Positions 26,780 to 35,429 of a stretch of DNA of 64,000 nt are shown piece after piece. Source of the DNA: Chitinibacter sp. FCG-7. GTDB lineage: Bacteria; Pseudomonadota; Gammaproteobacteria; Burkholderiales; Chitinibacteraceae. A program made the translations under genes and the position numbers. Location of the stretch: the NCBI RefSeq assembly GCF_040047665.1, contig NZ_CP157355.1, positions 2,604,001 through 2,668,000 of the forward strand. Direction: 5' to 3'. The notes below the pieces were generated by a model, which made no database searches, was not told where the DNA came from, and saw only the letters and a list, made by a program, of their open reading frames with translations. Each line of letters starts with the position of its first letter. Position 1 is the stretch's first letter.

Positions 26780-27277
26780 CTACGTGGGGCTTTCCAAATT
26801 AATTTGATTCAATTGAATGTGTGAAAGGACGTTGCGCATTTGCTTAGCCATTGCACTGGCCTCAAAACCTGCGGGTTTCCGTTTTGCGGTTGAAATGCGT
26901 TCTATACAGTCAATGACTTGTTCCAATAGTAATAAATATTGATACTCAAGGCTTTGGTCTTTTACCACAAGCCAATCGATTTGGGCTACGGAGACAATTG
27001 CTCGTATTTTGGGGCGTAAACTGACGTAGTCACGTGTTTTTATAAATGAATTTCCCCATCCTTCAATATCGGCAATTTCCAAACCACAATAAAATTCATC
27101 AACGTAACCACCAAAGTGCAAATCCCGCAAGCCATCATTGATCAATTTCTCAAGTGCATTGAGATCAACCCGCCAACGCCCATGCTCTTCTGGTTCGCCA
27201 TAATAAACAATTTGCGTATGTTCACTGCCTAAAAAAATAACTTCACCACCTGTTCTTATTCTGAAGCTAAATTTCAT
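26780..27277 (-). CDS. Hypothetical protein of accessory type
   Basis: The 165-residue product is not recognised. It looks cytoplasmic with a mixed alpha/beta N-terminal half (FSFRIRTGGEVIFLG) and a helical C-terminal half. AGG lies six bases before the ATG at 27277, better than a TTG four codons upstream. Its setting, next to an orphan SUKH immunity gene and a repeat-rich gap, suggests another immunity-type or toxin-island protein, but no domain supports this. The coding sequence is visibly richer in A and T than the neighbouring housekeeping genes. Confidence 0.65.
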   Translation of the reverse strand: MKFSFRIRTGGEVIFLGSEHTQIVYYGEPEEHGRWRVDLNALEKLINDGLRDLHFGGYVDEFYCGLEIADIEGWGNSFIKTRDYVSLRPKIRAIVSVAQIDWLVVKDQSLEYQYLLLLEQVIDCIERISTAKRKPAGFEASAMAKQMRNVLSHIQLNQINLESPT

Positions 27278-27321
27278 GCAATACCTCAAGTTGAATGAAG
27301 TTGAGTGGTTTTATTAGCCAT

Positions 27322-27405
27322 GTAGGGCGGGTCTTGATCCGCGCCGACCTGCATTTGAATCAATCGCTAAATTGGCGGGTTACGCCTTCGGCTAACCCGC
27401 CCTAC
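27322..27405. repeat. REP-like inverted repeat element (84 bp)
   Basis: Perfect 11-bp ends GTAGGGCGGGT (27322-27332) and ACCCGCCCTAC (27395-27405) enclose 62 bases. The right half forms its own hairpin (GGCGGGTTA... with TAACCCGCC). The GTAG head followed by a GC-rich palindrome is the usual form of bacterial REP sequences mobilised by RAYT transposases. None is encoded in this window. Confidence 0.7.
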
Positions 27406-27417
27406 GCTGGTGCTGAT

Positions 27418-27466
27418 GGGTATATGGTTGTAGTCCAATCTAATAATTGGCTACAACCATATACCC
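27418..27466. repeat. 49-bp palindromic intergenic repeat, copy 5 (perfect)
   Basis: This copy is an almost complete palindrome: GGGTATATGGTTGTAG (27418-27433) pairs base for base with CTACAACCATATACCC (27451-27466), and inside them CCAAT pairs with ATTGG. It lies 10 bases after the uvrA stop and would form a long hairpin at the 3' end of uvrA mRNA. Confidence 0.88.
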
Positions 27467-27476
27467 GTCATGAAAA

Positions 27477-30335
27477 TTATTCTCTCGGAATCCCCAACGC
27501 CCTCGCCAAATACAGCCCCGTATGACTCGCCTTATTATGCGCGACATCTTCCGGTGTACCGGTAGCGATGATTTGGCCGCCGCCTGCGCCGCCTTCTGGC
27601 CCCAGATCAATCACCCAATCCGCCGTTTTAATCACATCCAGATTGTGCTCGATCACCACCACGGTATTGCCGTGGCTAGCTAGTCGCTGAACGACTTTGA
27701 GCAGCAGGTCGATGTCGTGGAAATGCAGGCCGGTGGTCGGCTCGTCGAGGATATACAGCGTGCGGCCGGTGTCGCGTTTCGAGAGTTCGAGCGCGAGTTT
27801 CACGCGCTGCGCTTCACCACCTGATAGCGTGGTGGCGCTTTGGCCGAGGCGGATGTAGCCAAGGCCGACGTCGAGCAGCGTTTGCAATTTGCGTGCGACG
27901 GTGGGTACGGCGTTGAAGAATTCGAGCGCGTCTTCGACGGTCATATTCAGCACTTCGGTGATGCTCTTGCCTTTGTATTGCACTTCCAGCGTTTCGCGGT
28001 TGTAGCGCAGGCCGTGGCAGACGTCGCATGGTACGTACACGTCGGGCAGAAAGTGCATTTCCACCTTGATCACGCCATCGCCCTGACACGCTTCGCAGCG
28101 CCCGCCTTTGACGTTGAACGAGAAGCGCCCCGGGCCGTAGCCGCGCTCGCGCGCGACTGGTACGCCAGCAAATAGCTCGCGGATTGGTGTAAACAGGCCG
28201 GTGTAGGTGGCGGGGTTGGAGCGCGGTGTGCGGCCGATTGGCGATTGATCGACGTTGATGACTTTGTCGAAATGCTCCAAGCCAGTCACTTCGCGATACG
28301 GCGCTGGCTCGCATCCAGCGCCATTCAGATCGCGCGCGGCGATGCTGTACAGCGTGTCGTTGATCAGCGTGGATTTGCCCGAGCCCGATACGCCGGTGAT
28401 ACAGACCATCAGACCCACCGGCAATTCGAGCATCACGTCTTTCAGATTATTGCCCGTTGCACCGATCAGGTGCAGCCAGCGTTCTGGGTCAGGCACGCGG
28501 CGGCTTTCAGGCTGGGCGATTTTGCGTTTACCGGTCATAAACTGGCCGGTGATCGAATCGGGATTGTTGAAGACTTCTTCCGGCGTGCCGGCGGCGATGA
28601 CTTGCCCACCGTGCACACCCGCGCCGGGGCCCATATCGACCAGATAATCGGCGGCGCGCATCGCGTCTTCGTCGTGTTCGACGACGATCACGGTGTTATC
28701 CAGATCGCGCAAATGCATCAGCGTACCGATCAGGCGGTCGTTATCGCGCTGGTGCAAGCCAATCGATGGCTCGTCGAGGACATACATCACGCCGGTCAAG
28801 CCCGAGCCAATCTGGCTGGCGAGGCGAATCCGCTGTGCTTCACCGCCCGATAGCGTATCGGCGCTGCGCTCTAGGCATAGATAATCGAGACCGACATTCA
28901 CCAAGAAGCCAAGACGTTCGCTGATTTCCTTGACGATTTTTTCGGCAATTTGCGCCTTGTTGCCTTCGAGAACCAGAGTTTGGAAAAAGTGGAGTGTGTC
29001 TCGCAACGCCAATCTAGATAAGGCGTGTAGATTATTACCCCCCACCCGTACATGGCGAGCTTCTTTGCGCAGGCGCGCGCCGTCGCAGACTGGGCAGACT
29101 TGATTGTTTTGATATTTGGCGAGCTCTTCACGTACCGACATTGAGTCAGTTTCGCGGTAGCGGCGCTCCAGATTTGGGATGATGCCTTCAAAATTATGCA
29201 CGCGCTCGAACTTGCTGCCGCGCTCGTTCATATAAATAAACGCAATTTCCTCGCGGCCAGAACCGTGCAAAATCACTTGCTGCAAATCACTCGTCAATTC
29301 TTCCCAAGGTGTTGCGGTGTCAAAACCATAATGCGTCGCCAGACTGGTGAGCATCTGGAAGTAAAACTGATTGCGCTTGTCCCAGCCCTTGATCGCGCCA
29401 GCGGCGAGGCTGATTTCGGGGTGCGCGACGACGCGTTTTGGGTCGAAGAAAGTTTTTTGCCCCAAACCATCGCAGCTTGGGCACGCGCCCATTGGGTTGT
29501 TAAACGAGAACAGGCGCGGTTCGAGTTCAGGCAGGCTGTAGCTGCAGACCGGGCAGGCAAATTTGGCCGAGAACCAATGCTCGTTGCCAGAATCCATCTC
29601 AACTGCAATCGCGCGGCCATCGGCGTGGCGTAACGCAGTTTCAAATGATTCAGCCAAACGTTGTTGCAAATCGGCGCGCACTTTTAAGCGGTCGATCACC
29701 ACTTCAATCGTGTGTTTTTTGTTTTTATCGAGTTTGGGCGTTTCATCGAGCTCGAACACTTCGCCATCGACACGAACGCGCACAAAGCCTTGCGCACGCA
29801 GCTCTTCAAATAGATCGACGTTTTCACCTTTTTTGCCGATGACCACCGGCGCGAGCACCATCAATTTGGTGTCTTCGGGCAGCGCCAGCACATGATCGAC
29901 CATCTGGCTGACGGTCTGGCTTTGCAGTGGCTGATCGTGGTCGGGGCAGTAGGGCGTGCCGACGCGCGCGAACAAGAGACGCAGGTAATCGTGAATTTCG
30001 GTGACGGTGCCCACGGTTGAACGCGGATTGTGGCTGGTGGCTTTTTGCTCGATCGAGATCGCGGGGGAGAGGCCTTCGATCAAATCAACGTCGGGCTTTT
30101 CCATCAATTGTAAGAATTGCCGTGCGTAGGCCGACAGCGATTCCACATAGCGACGCTGGCCTTCGGCGTACAAGGTATCAAACGCCAGCGATGATTTGCC
30201 CGAGCCGGACAGACCGGTAATCACGACTAACTTGCCACGCGGCAAGTCGATATTGACGTTCTTCAGGTTGTGCGTCCGCGCGCCGCGAATGCGGATCATC
30301 GGCTGGTCTGGCTCTAATGCAGCAGGGCGATACAT
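27477..30335 (-). CDS. uvrA: Excinuclease ABC subunit A
   Basis: UvrA is the damage-sensing ATPase of nucleotide excision repair. The 952-residue protein has both ABC halves: Walker [21 protein letters not shown] near residue 35 and [16 protein letters not shown] near 650, each with an LSGGEAQR signature, plus zinc fingers (CPVCSY...[19 protein letters not shown] with CDVCHG). Length is normal. The start at 30335 is kept though its ribosome binding site is weak. The gene stands alone, with repeats at its 3' end and on the far side of its promoter. Confidence 0.98.
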   Translation of the reverse strand: MYRPAALEPDQPMIRIRGARTHNLKNVNIDLPRGKLVVITGLSGSGKSSLAFDTLYAEGQRRYVESLSAYARQFLQLMEKPDVDLIEGLSPAISIEQKATSHNPRSTVGTVTEIHDYLRLLFARVGTPYCPDHDQPLQSQTVSQMVDHVLALPEDTKLMVLAPVVIGKKGENVDLFEELRAQGFVRVRVDGEVFELDETPKLDKNKKHTIEVVIDRLKVRADLQQRLAESFETALRHADGRAIAVEMDSGNEHWFSAKFACPVCSYSLPELEPRLFSFNNPMGACPSCDGLGQKTFFDPKRVVAHPEISLAAGAIKGWDKRNQFYFQMLTSLATHYGFDTATPWEELTSDLQQVILHGSGREEIAFIYMNERGSKFERVHNFEGIIPNLERRYRETDSMSVREELAKYQNNQVCPVCDGARLRKEARHVRVGGNNLHALSRLALRDTLHFFQTLVLEGNKAQIAEKIVKEISERLGFLVNVGLDYLCLERSADTLSGGEAQRIRLASQIGSGLTGVMYVLDEPSIGLHQRDNDRLIGTLMHLRDLDNTVIVVEHDEDAMRAADYLVDMGPGAGVHGGQVIAAGTPEEVFNNPDSITGQFMTGKRKIAQPESRRVPDPERWLHLIGATGNNLKDVMLELPVGLMVCITGVSGSGKSTLINDTLYSIAARDLNGAGCEPAPYREVTGLEHFDKVINVDQSPIGRTPRSNPATYTGLFTPIRELFAGVPVARERGYGPGRFSFNVKGGRCEACQGDGVIKVEMHFLPDVYVPCDVCHGLRYNRETLEVQYKGKSITEVLNMTVEDALEFFNAVPTVARKLQTLLDVGLGYIRLGQSATTLSGGEAQRVKLALELSKRDTGRTLYILDEPTTGLHFHDIDLLLKVVQRLASHGNTVVVIEHNLDVIKTADWVIDLGPEGGAGGGQIIATGTPEDVAHNKASHTGLYLARALGIPRE

Positions 30336-30470
30336 GGCGTTGTCCGGCGATTAAAAACAATCAAAGATTGTAGCGCTTTATGCTGGCGCAAGATAGTACA
30401 TAGTACGTTTGTTCACCATGCAAACGCGTGCCTTTGCCGTGCCGGAATAGAGCCTGGAAAATCAAGGCCG

Positions 30471-30519
30471 GGGTATTGCTCTGTAGCGATTATTGGCTTT
30501 TGTTTAGATGGCAATACCC
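30471..30519. repeat. 49-bp palindromic intergenic repeat, copy 6
   Basis: It has perfect nine-base ends, GGGTATTGC and GCAATACCC, exactly 49 bp overall, in the divergent spacer between uvrA and the MFS gene. It carries the conserved TGTAG at internal positions 12-16. Confidence 0.85.
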
Positions 30520-30639
30520 GGTGTCGTTTAAATATAAATTGCGCTAAAAGTGGTGATGCGGCGCAATCGGGTAAAATGGGCGCCTTGATGACGTGGCCCG
30601 TGTTTTCGCGGGTTGCGGGCCAGCCGGATGTAATGCGAG

Positions 30640-32007
30640 ATGATGAGTAAACTGGAATTGCGCGCCGCCAGTGGTTTGGCGGGTTTGTATGCCTTGCGGA
30701 TGCTGGGCATGTTTTTGATTTTGCCGGTGTTTGCCGTGTACGCGGGCAAAATGCCCGGTGGTGAAAACCATGCGCTGGTCGGGCTGGCTTTTGGTGCCTA
30801 TGGCTTGACGCAAGCCCTGCTGCAATTGCCATTCGGTATGTGGTCTGACCGGGTTGGCCGCAAAAAGGTGATTTATATCGGGCTGGCGCTGTTTGCGCTG
30901 GGCTCGATCATGTGCGCGCTGGCCGACCATATTATCTGGCTGATTCTGGGCCGGGCCGTGCAGGGCGCGGGGGCGATCTCGGCGGCGGTCACGGCGCTGC
31001 TGGCTGATCTAACGCGCGAAGAAAATCGCACCAAGGCCATGGCGATGGTCGGGGCCAGCATTGCCACTACGTTTGCGGTCTCACTGGTGGCTGCGCCCAA
31101 GCTGGCGCAATGGATAGGCCTGCCGGGGATTTTTCTGCTAACCGCTGCGCTGGCTGTGTCGGCGCTGATCGGCGTGTGGAAGGTGATTCCCAATCCGGCC
31201 ATCAGCCGCTTTCATTCGGATGCCGAGGCCAATACGTCCCGTTTGCCGCTGGTGTTGCGCCATCCGCAATTATTGCGCCTGAACTACGGCGTATTTGCGC
31301 TGCATGCCGCGCAAATGGCGATGTTTACCGTAATGCCGCTCTTGCTCAAAGACATTGGCGGCATTGATGTGGCACATCACTGGTATGTGTACCTGCCGGT
31401 GGTGCTGGTTGGCTTTGTGCTGATGGTGCCAGCGATTATTTACGGCGAGAAAAAACGCCACCTGAAAGAAGTCTTCGTGTTTGCCATTGCGCTGATGTTG
31501 CTGGCGCAGCTGGGCATGACGCTGTGGTTGCCCAGCCTGACGGCGATTGTGCTCTGGCTGGGGATTTATTTTATCGCCTTCAATGTTCTGGAAGCGACGC
31601 AGCCTAGCCTGATTTCCAAAATAGCCCCCACCGAGGCCAAAGGCACGGCGATGGGCGTTTACAATACCTGCCAGTCGGCCAGCATGTTTATGGGCTCAGC
31701 GCTGGCGGGCTGGCTTTACCAGCATTACCACAGCGCCACGCCGGTGTTTGCGCTGTGTACGGCCTTGATGGCGATCTGGTTGCTGGTGGCCTGGGGCATG
31801 CAGCCACCGCTGCCGGTGAAGAGCCAAATGTTTCACATTGGCGAAGATTGGTCGGGCAATGCGGCCGAACTGTCTGCTAAACTAGGCGCCATTCGCGGCG
31901 TAAAAGAGGCCGTGGTATTAATTGAAGAACGTGTTGCCCTGCTCAAAGTCTTGCAAGACGGCTGGGATGAAGCGGCAGCACAACAACTGATTGCGGAGAC
32001 CAACTAA
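30640..32007 (+). CDS. MFS transporter, YajR-like
   Basis: The 455-residue protein is a 12-helix major facilitator transporter with motif A (GMWSDRVGRKKVIYIG) after helix 2. About 65 residues beyond helix 12 form a small soluble domain (LGAIRGVKEAVVLIEERVALLKVL), which matches the YAM-type ferredoxin-like domain of YajR. The substrate of YajR is not known; drug efflux is often assumed. The last codon touches the ssb start (TAAATG), so ssb is read from the same transcript at least in part. Two ATGs in a row make the start uncertain by one codon. Confidence 0.88.
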   Translation: MMSKLELRAASGLAGLYALRMLGMFLILPVFAVYAGKMPGGENHALVGLAFGAYGLTQALLQLPFGMWSDRVGRKKVIYIGLALFALGSIMCALADHIIWLILGRAVQGAGAISAAVTALLADLTREENRTKAMAMVGASIATTFAVSLVAAPKLAQWIGLPGIFLLTAALAVSALIGVWKVIPNPAISRFHSDAEANTSRLPLVLRHPQLLRLNYGVFALHAAQMAMFTVMPLLLKDIGGIDVAHHWYVYLPVVLVGFVLMVPAIIYGEKKRHLKEVFVFAIALMLLAQLGMTLWLPSLTAIVLWLGIYFIAFNVLEATQPSLISKIAPTEAKGTAMGVYNTCQSASMFMGSALAGWLYQHYHSATPVFALCTALMAIWLLVAWGMQPPLPVKSQMFHIGEDWSGNAAELSAKLGAIRGVKEAVVLIEERVALLKVLQDGWDEAAAQQLIAETN

Positions 32008-32517
32008 ATGGCATCGTTAAACAAAGTGTTGCTGATCGGTAACCTGGGCAAAGACCCTGAATCTCGCTTCCTACCGAGCGGCGGCGCAGTGTGCAATTTC
32101 TCAATTGCCACCACCGAGAGCTGGAAAGACAAAAACACCGGTGCCAAACAGGAAAAAACCGAATGGCACAACATCACTATGTACGGCCGTCTGGCTGAAA
32201 TCGCCGGTGAATACCTGAAAAAAGGCAGCCAGGTTTACATCGAAGGCAAACTGCAAACGCGTAAATGGCAAGATAAGCAAACCGGCGCAGACCGTTACAC
32301 CACTGAAATTATCGCCGACGAGATGAAAATGCTCGGCGGTCGTGCAGGTGGTGGCATGGGTGGCCAGCAAGGTGGTCAGGGTAGTTACGGCGGTGATGAT
32401 TTCAATCAGGAATACAGCGCACCAGCAGCCCCACGCCAGGCCCCGCAAGCCGCACCACAGCCAGCAGCACGCCCGGCAAAAAGCTTTGACGACTTTGAAG
32501 ACGACATCCCGTTTTAA
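32008..32517 (+). CDS. ssb: Single-stranded DNA-binding protein
   Basis: The 169-residue SSB has an N-terminal OB fold ([34 protein letters not shown]), a Gly/Gln/Ala-rich linker and the C-terminal acidic tip DFEDDIPF that recruits partner proteins. It protects single-stranded DNA in replication and repair. It begins on the base after the MFS stop codon; the pairing of an MFS gene with ssb and nearby uvrA is common in proteobacteria. A terminator follows. Confidence 0.98.
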   Translation: MASLNKVLLIGNLGKDPESRFLPSGGAVCNFSIATTESWKDKNTGAKQEKTEWHNITMYGRLAEIAGEYLKKGSQVYIEGKLQTRKWQDKQTGADRYTTEIIADEMKMLGGRAGGGMGGQQGGQGSYGGDDFNQEYSAPAAPRQAPQAAPQPAARPAKSFDDFEDDIPF

Positions 32518-32537
32518 TCGTCCAGCTGCAAAATAGT

Positions 32538-32568
32538 AAAGGCCGCAAAGCATTAGCTTGCGGCCTTT
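32538..32568. terminator. Intrinsic terminator after ssb
   Basis: AAAGGCCGCAA and TTGCGGCCTTT are perfect 11-bp arms with a nine-base loop, followed by ATTATTTC. It is nearly symmetric, so it could act in both directions. Confidence 0.88.
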
Positions 32569-32580
32569 ATTATTTCTAGT

Positions 32581-32730
32581 CTAGACATCAACATCTCGGC
32601 CTAAGCGGACAGACAAAACTGCTGCGTAGCTGGCGAAATCAGTAGCGTCACTACAATCGGACTCTAAAATCACGTGCAGCTCAATACCGGGGGGGTCGAT
32701 AAGGTTGTTTCCCGCTAGAGGCCTATTCAT
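32581..32730 (-). CDS. Possible small ORF or gene remnant (49 codons)
   Basis: A 49-codon frame reads from an ATG at 32730 to a TAG at 32581-32583. The product (MNRPLAGNNLIDPPGIEL... ending in VRLGRDVDV) has balanced protein-like composition but no ribosome binding site, and I know no family for it. It may be the decayed end of a gene disturbed when the adjacent cassette was inserted. Support is weak. Confidence 0.22.
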   Translation of the reverse strand: MNRPLAGNNLIDPPGIELHVILESDCSDATDFASYAAVLSVRLGRDVDV

Positions 32731-32752
32731 GCAAAGTTCAGCAATAAAAATG

Positions 32753-32812
32753 TTGACAAATCTCCTTGGTCACTAAAAAATTAGTCCACGGTCCATGGAC
32801 GGTGGACTAATT
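32753..32812 (+). promoter_or_regulatory. Promoter and 34-bp palindromic operator of the three-gene cassette
   Basis: TTGACA at 32753-32758 is followed after 17 bases by a weak AAAAAT -10 box. From 32779 to 32812 lies a palindrome in which 16 of 17 base pairs match: AATTAGTCCAC on the left, GTCCATGGAC in the centre, GTGGACTAATT on the right. It is built of four GTCCA-type half-sites. It covers the end of the -10 box and the expected start point, the classic place for a repressor, and ends 13 bases before the first gene, which encodes a winged-helix protein. Confidence 0.78.
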
Positions 32813-32825
32813 GGATTAATGAAAA

Positions 32826-33470
32826 ATGAAAAGTCAAGATATCCTATTGTTACTCAAGTTAGTGTCCCTTGAGCAGCAGGGGACTGTGCACAAGAAGGCA
32901 GGCCTCCTTGCGATCCACCAATTGATGGATCTGTCGTGGAAAGATTGGGACGAGGATAGCACCTTAGACTTTGAATCAACGCAAGATCCAACGCCAAGCG
33001 GCGACAGCAGCCCATATAGCGTCAGGGGGCTTGCTCAGCTAACCGGGATCGGCAAGTCAGAAATCAGCAATGCCTTGTCACGTTGTTTTTTTAGCGGGCT
33101 AGCTAAACAGGGCAGGGGTGACAGTTCGCTAACAGTGAACACCAAGGCGTTGTTGGAGTTTCTTGTTTATGGCATCCGCTACGTCTTCCCTGTCAAATTA
33201 CAAGAAAATACGCGAGGCATCGCTACCTGCCTGACTGCACCGATCTTTGGAGGAGAGCTACGTTCGACGGAGCAATCCCCAGTTTGGCCATATGCAAAGG
33301 GCAACTCATCCGGCCCAGCCATTGAGCCCCTTTACAAAACGGTGCCGGTCGCTGTGAATCAGGACCCTCAGCTTTATGCAATGCTAGCATCGCTTGACTC
33401 TATCCGGCTGGGGCTGCCTAGGGAACGCAATCTGGCTGTCAAGAAATTGGAAACACTCCTTCGAGGCTAA
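32826..33470 (+). CDS. Winged-helix transcriptional regulator of accessory cassette
   Basis: The 214-residue protein has a helix-turn-helix at about residues 64-100 (YSVRGLAQLTGIGKSEISNA), resembling MarR or Rrf2-type winged helices, inside an otherwise unfamiliar protein. The N-terminal 60 residues include an acidic stretch and the C-terminal 90 residues a basic region ending in helices (NLAVKKLETLLRG). It is first in a tight three-gene operon and the palindrome in front of it suggests autoregulation. Three bases separate it from the next gene. The ribosome binding site is poor. It may also act as antitoxin or sensor. Confidence 0.75.
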   Translation: MKSQDILLLLKLVSLEQQGTVHKKAGLLAIHQLMDLSWKDWDEDSTLDFESTQDPTPSGDSSPYSVRGLAQLTGIGKSEISNALSRCFFSGLAKQGRGDSSLTVNTKALLEFLVYGIRYVFPVKLQENTRGIATCLTAPIFGGELRSTEQSPVWPYAKGNSSGPAIEPLYKTVPVAVNQDPQLYAMLASLDSIRLGLPRERNLAVKKLETLLRG

Positions 33471-33473
33471 GAA

Positions 33474-34184
33474 ATGGCGACCAAAGAAGATCACATAGTG
33501 ATGATCACCGCAGTGGCTAAGGCAATGGGGCAGGAACTCTGCAATGAAGTCGCTTTTGTCGGAGGGTGCACCACAGCTTTGCTTGTGACAGACTCCTATT
33601 CTCAAGGGCAAGTCCGTCACACCGATGACGTTGACCTGATTGTTCATGTCATCAGCACAGCTGGATGGCACAGTTTGTGCGAAAAGTTGCTTACTCGTGG
33701 ATTTAAGGCGTCTATGGAGACAGATGCTGTTCCGATCTGTGCCATGCTCTTGGGCCAATTGCGCGTAGATTTCATGCCAGACGATGAAAGCATCTTGGGA
33801 TTTACAAATCAGTGGTACAGAGAAGCCTTCCAGAAGGCTGTGCCATACCGACTTCCAATCGGCATGAACATCCGACTAATCCCTCCAACCTACTTTATCG
33901 CCACAAAGCTTGAAGCTTACTTACAGCGCGGTGATGATGATCCGATCGCAAGTCGGGATGTTGAGGATATCTTGACGCTGATTGATGGTCGCACCGAGCT
34001 GCTGGAAGAGCTACTGGACGCCCCCGAAATGCTCAAGACATATGTCAGCGTACAAATGGCCGCGCTGCATAAACACCGGGACTTCGAGTATGCCGTGCAG
34101 GCGGCGACCAACAATGATCCTTCAAGAGAGGATGTCCTTTTTGAACGTATCAAGCTAATCATTTCACAAGGCATCAGAGCATGA
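33474..34184 (+). CDS. AbiEii/MNT-like nucleotidyltransferase
   Basis: The 236-residue protein has the pol-beta nucleotidyltransferase signature: FVGGCTTALL (GG-x-T helix), the metal-binding pair in HTDDVDLIV, and the third Asp in LRVDFMP. The later segment FIATKLEAYLQRGDDDP followed by SRDVEDI is typical of AbiEii/MNT-type enzymes, where such residues support nucleotide binding. These enzymes modify tRNA or proteins and are frequent toxins or antitoxins. All catalytic residues appear intact. It lies between a regulator gene (gap three bases) and a PP2C gene (four-base overlap). Confidence 0.82.
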   Translation: MATKEDHIVMITAVAKAMGQELCNEVAFVGGCTTALLVTDSYSQGQVRHTDDVDLIVHVISTAGWHSLCEKLLTRGFKASMETDAVPICAMLLGQLRVDFMPDDESILGFTNQWYREAFQKAVPYRLPIGMNIRLIPPTYFIATKLEAYLQRGDDDPIASRDVEDILTLIDGRTELLEELLDAPEMLKTYVSVQMAALHKHRDFEYAVQAATNNDPSREDVLFERIKLIISQGIRA

Positions 34185-34885
34185 ATGCCATTCCCCACTT
34201 TGACTGCTCATGGGTCAGTATCAAGGGATTTGATCAAGCCGAAAACCGCGATGCCGGGGGCGTGTTTGCCTGCGGCACTTATACGTTTGCCGTCATCATG
34301 GATGCGTCAGGGCATGGCACCAAGGCTATCTCATTCACTGCAATCTGGCTGAAGGCGCTGCTAGCACTGCTACCCGAATCAACTCCCACTGCTGACAGCG
34401 TTGTCCAGCTTATGCGGGAAGCCCATCAAAAACTTCGAGAAGCACGATTGTTTCAGGAACGGGCTTGTTTTGCTGCGTTGCTCATCCCACATGATCGTAG
34501 TCCCTGCACGGCGTTCATTAGTGGCGATTGTCGAATCGGATCTCAGCCCAAAGTTGAAGAAGTACATTGGCTGACTCCCGTCCACACTCTTGAAGCAGCC
34601 TCTGCCAAAGTCTTTAACGATGTGGGTGGGCTCGTAAACCGCCAACTTGTGACTCGGGTCTTGAAAGCCCGTAGGTTTGATCCGCCGGAACTGATGCAAC
34701 TCAGCCATGACATAGGGCAAGCCTGGATTCTCGCAACAGATGGATTCTGGCGCTCAGATTGTTCTGCAGAAAAGTTGCCATCGGATGATTGTAGTTTCTT
34801 GCGCTTGCACCATGAAGGCACCAGCTCTGTCCAGCAGCATCACGATGATGATAACTTGCATCTCGTCGGTATATACGCGACCTAA
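34181..34885 (+). CDS. PP2C/SpoIIE-type protein phosphatase
   Basis: The 234-residue protein shows all PPM-family metal and phosphate motifs in order: an N-terminal ENRDAGGVF, VIMDASGHGTKA (the DxSGHG of SpoIIE/RsbU phosphatases), FISGDCRIG, WILATDGFW and DDDNLHLV at the C-terminus. It should be an active Mn/Mg-dependent serine/threonine phosphatase. It has no extra sensor domain. The start overlaps the nucleotidyltransferase stop (ATGA), indicating coupled translation and a joint function. The substrate could be the nucleotidyltransferase, the regulator or a host protein. Confidence 0.85.
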   Translation: MNAIPHFDCSWVSIKGFDQAENRDAGGVFACGTYTFAVIMDASGHGTKAISFTAIWLKALLALLPESTPTADSVVQLMREAHQKLREARLFQERACFAALLIPHDRSPCTAFISGDCRIGSQPKVEEVHWLTPVHTLEAASAKVFNDVGGLVNRQLVTRVLKARRFDPPELMQLSHDIGQAWILATDGFWRSDCSAEKLPSDDCSFLRLHHEGTSSVQQHHDDDNLHLVGIYAT

Positions 34886-35092
34886 TTTTGTGTCCGTAAG
34901 ATGTATGGCTGTATTAGTCGCCTCTAGTTTGCTAGATGCCTTTTGTGCTGCTTTGAACATGAAAGCAGCCACCATTTACCTGGTGTCCTAAGGACAGCTT
35001 TGGCCGAACTCCAGCCGCTGTGCGGGGTTGATTGAATGGTCGCTGTATTTCGTTAGCTGCTTCAAATAACAAGCAACTTTATCCACCACCCG

Positions 35093-35125
35093 AGCCCCTC
35101 ACACTAGGGGCTTTTGTTTGTTTTT
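35093..35125 (+). terminator. Intrinsic terminator after the three-gene cassette
   Basis: AGCCCCT and AGGGGCT pair around a six-base loop and run into TTTTGTTTGTTTTT. The 200 bases between the phosphatase stop and this hairpin contain no gene that I can support. It closes the cassette against the convergent buf/sigma operon. Confidence 0.85.
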
Positions 35126-35174
35126 AGTGGGGAACATTTTTCGGTCAAACCAAGGCCATCAATTGCCAATCTGA

Positions 35175-35429
35175 TCAGCGCTTGTCTTGGGCGTCCAGCT
35201 GTTGTGCAATGCGCTCGCGCATGTCTGCGGGGAGGGGATGGTCGGCGTGTTCGGCTTCGGCGGTGGATTGCTGTGCCAGCCATTGGCGGATGGTTTGTAG
35301 TTGCTGCTGGTTGCGGCGGCAGTGTTTGCACATCATCAGGTGCAGGCCCAGGCCGATTTTGCGGTAACGGCTAATCGGCTCTTCGGGGGCGAGCGTGAGC
35401 ATATAGCTGACTTCACGGCAGTTCAACAT
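35175..35429 (-). CDS. Zinc-finger anti-sigma factor
   Basis: This 84-residue protein has the zf-HC2 pattern: Cys near the N-terminus (MLNCREVSYML) and LHLMMCKHC with the His-x3-Cys-x2-Cys zinc site. It has no membrane segment, so it is a soluble anti-sigma factor of the ZAS type. It overlaps the ECF sigma gene by 17 bases, the usual coupling of sigma and anti-sigma. As the last gene of the buf operon it probably senses metal or redox state, which would suit zinc-thiolate release by copper or oxidants. Confidence 0.86.
   Translation of the reverse strand: MLNCREVSYMLTLAPEEPISRYRKIGLGLHLMMCKHCRRNQQQLQTIRQWLAQQSTAEAEHADHPLPADMRERIAQQLDAQDKR

Noticed and set aside
32581..35125. An integrative element with attachment sites around the three-gene cassette
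   Set aside because: No integrase, tRNA target or flanking direct repeat was seen, and base composition is not clearly different from the neighbours; insertion is inferred only from gene content.
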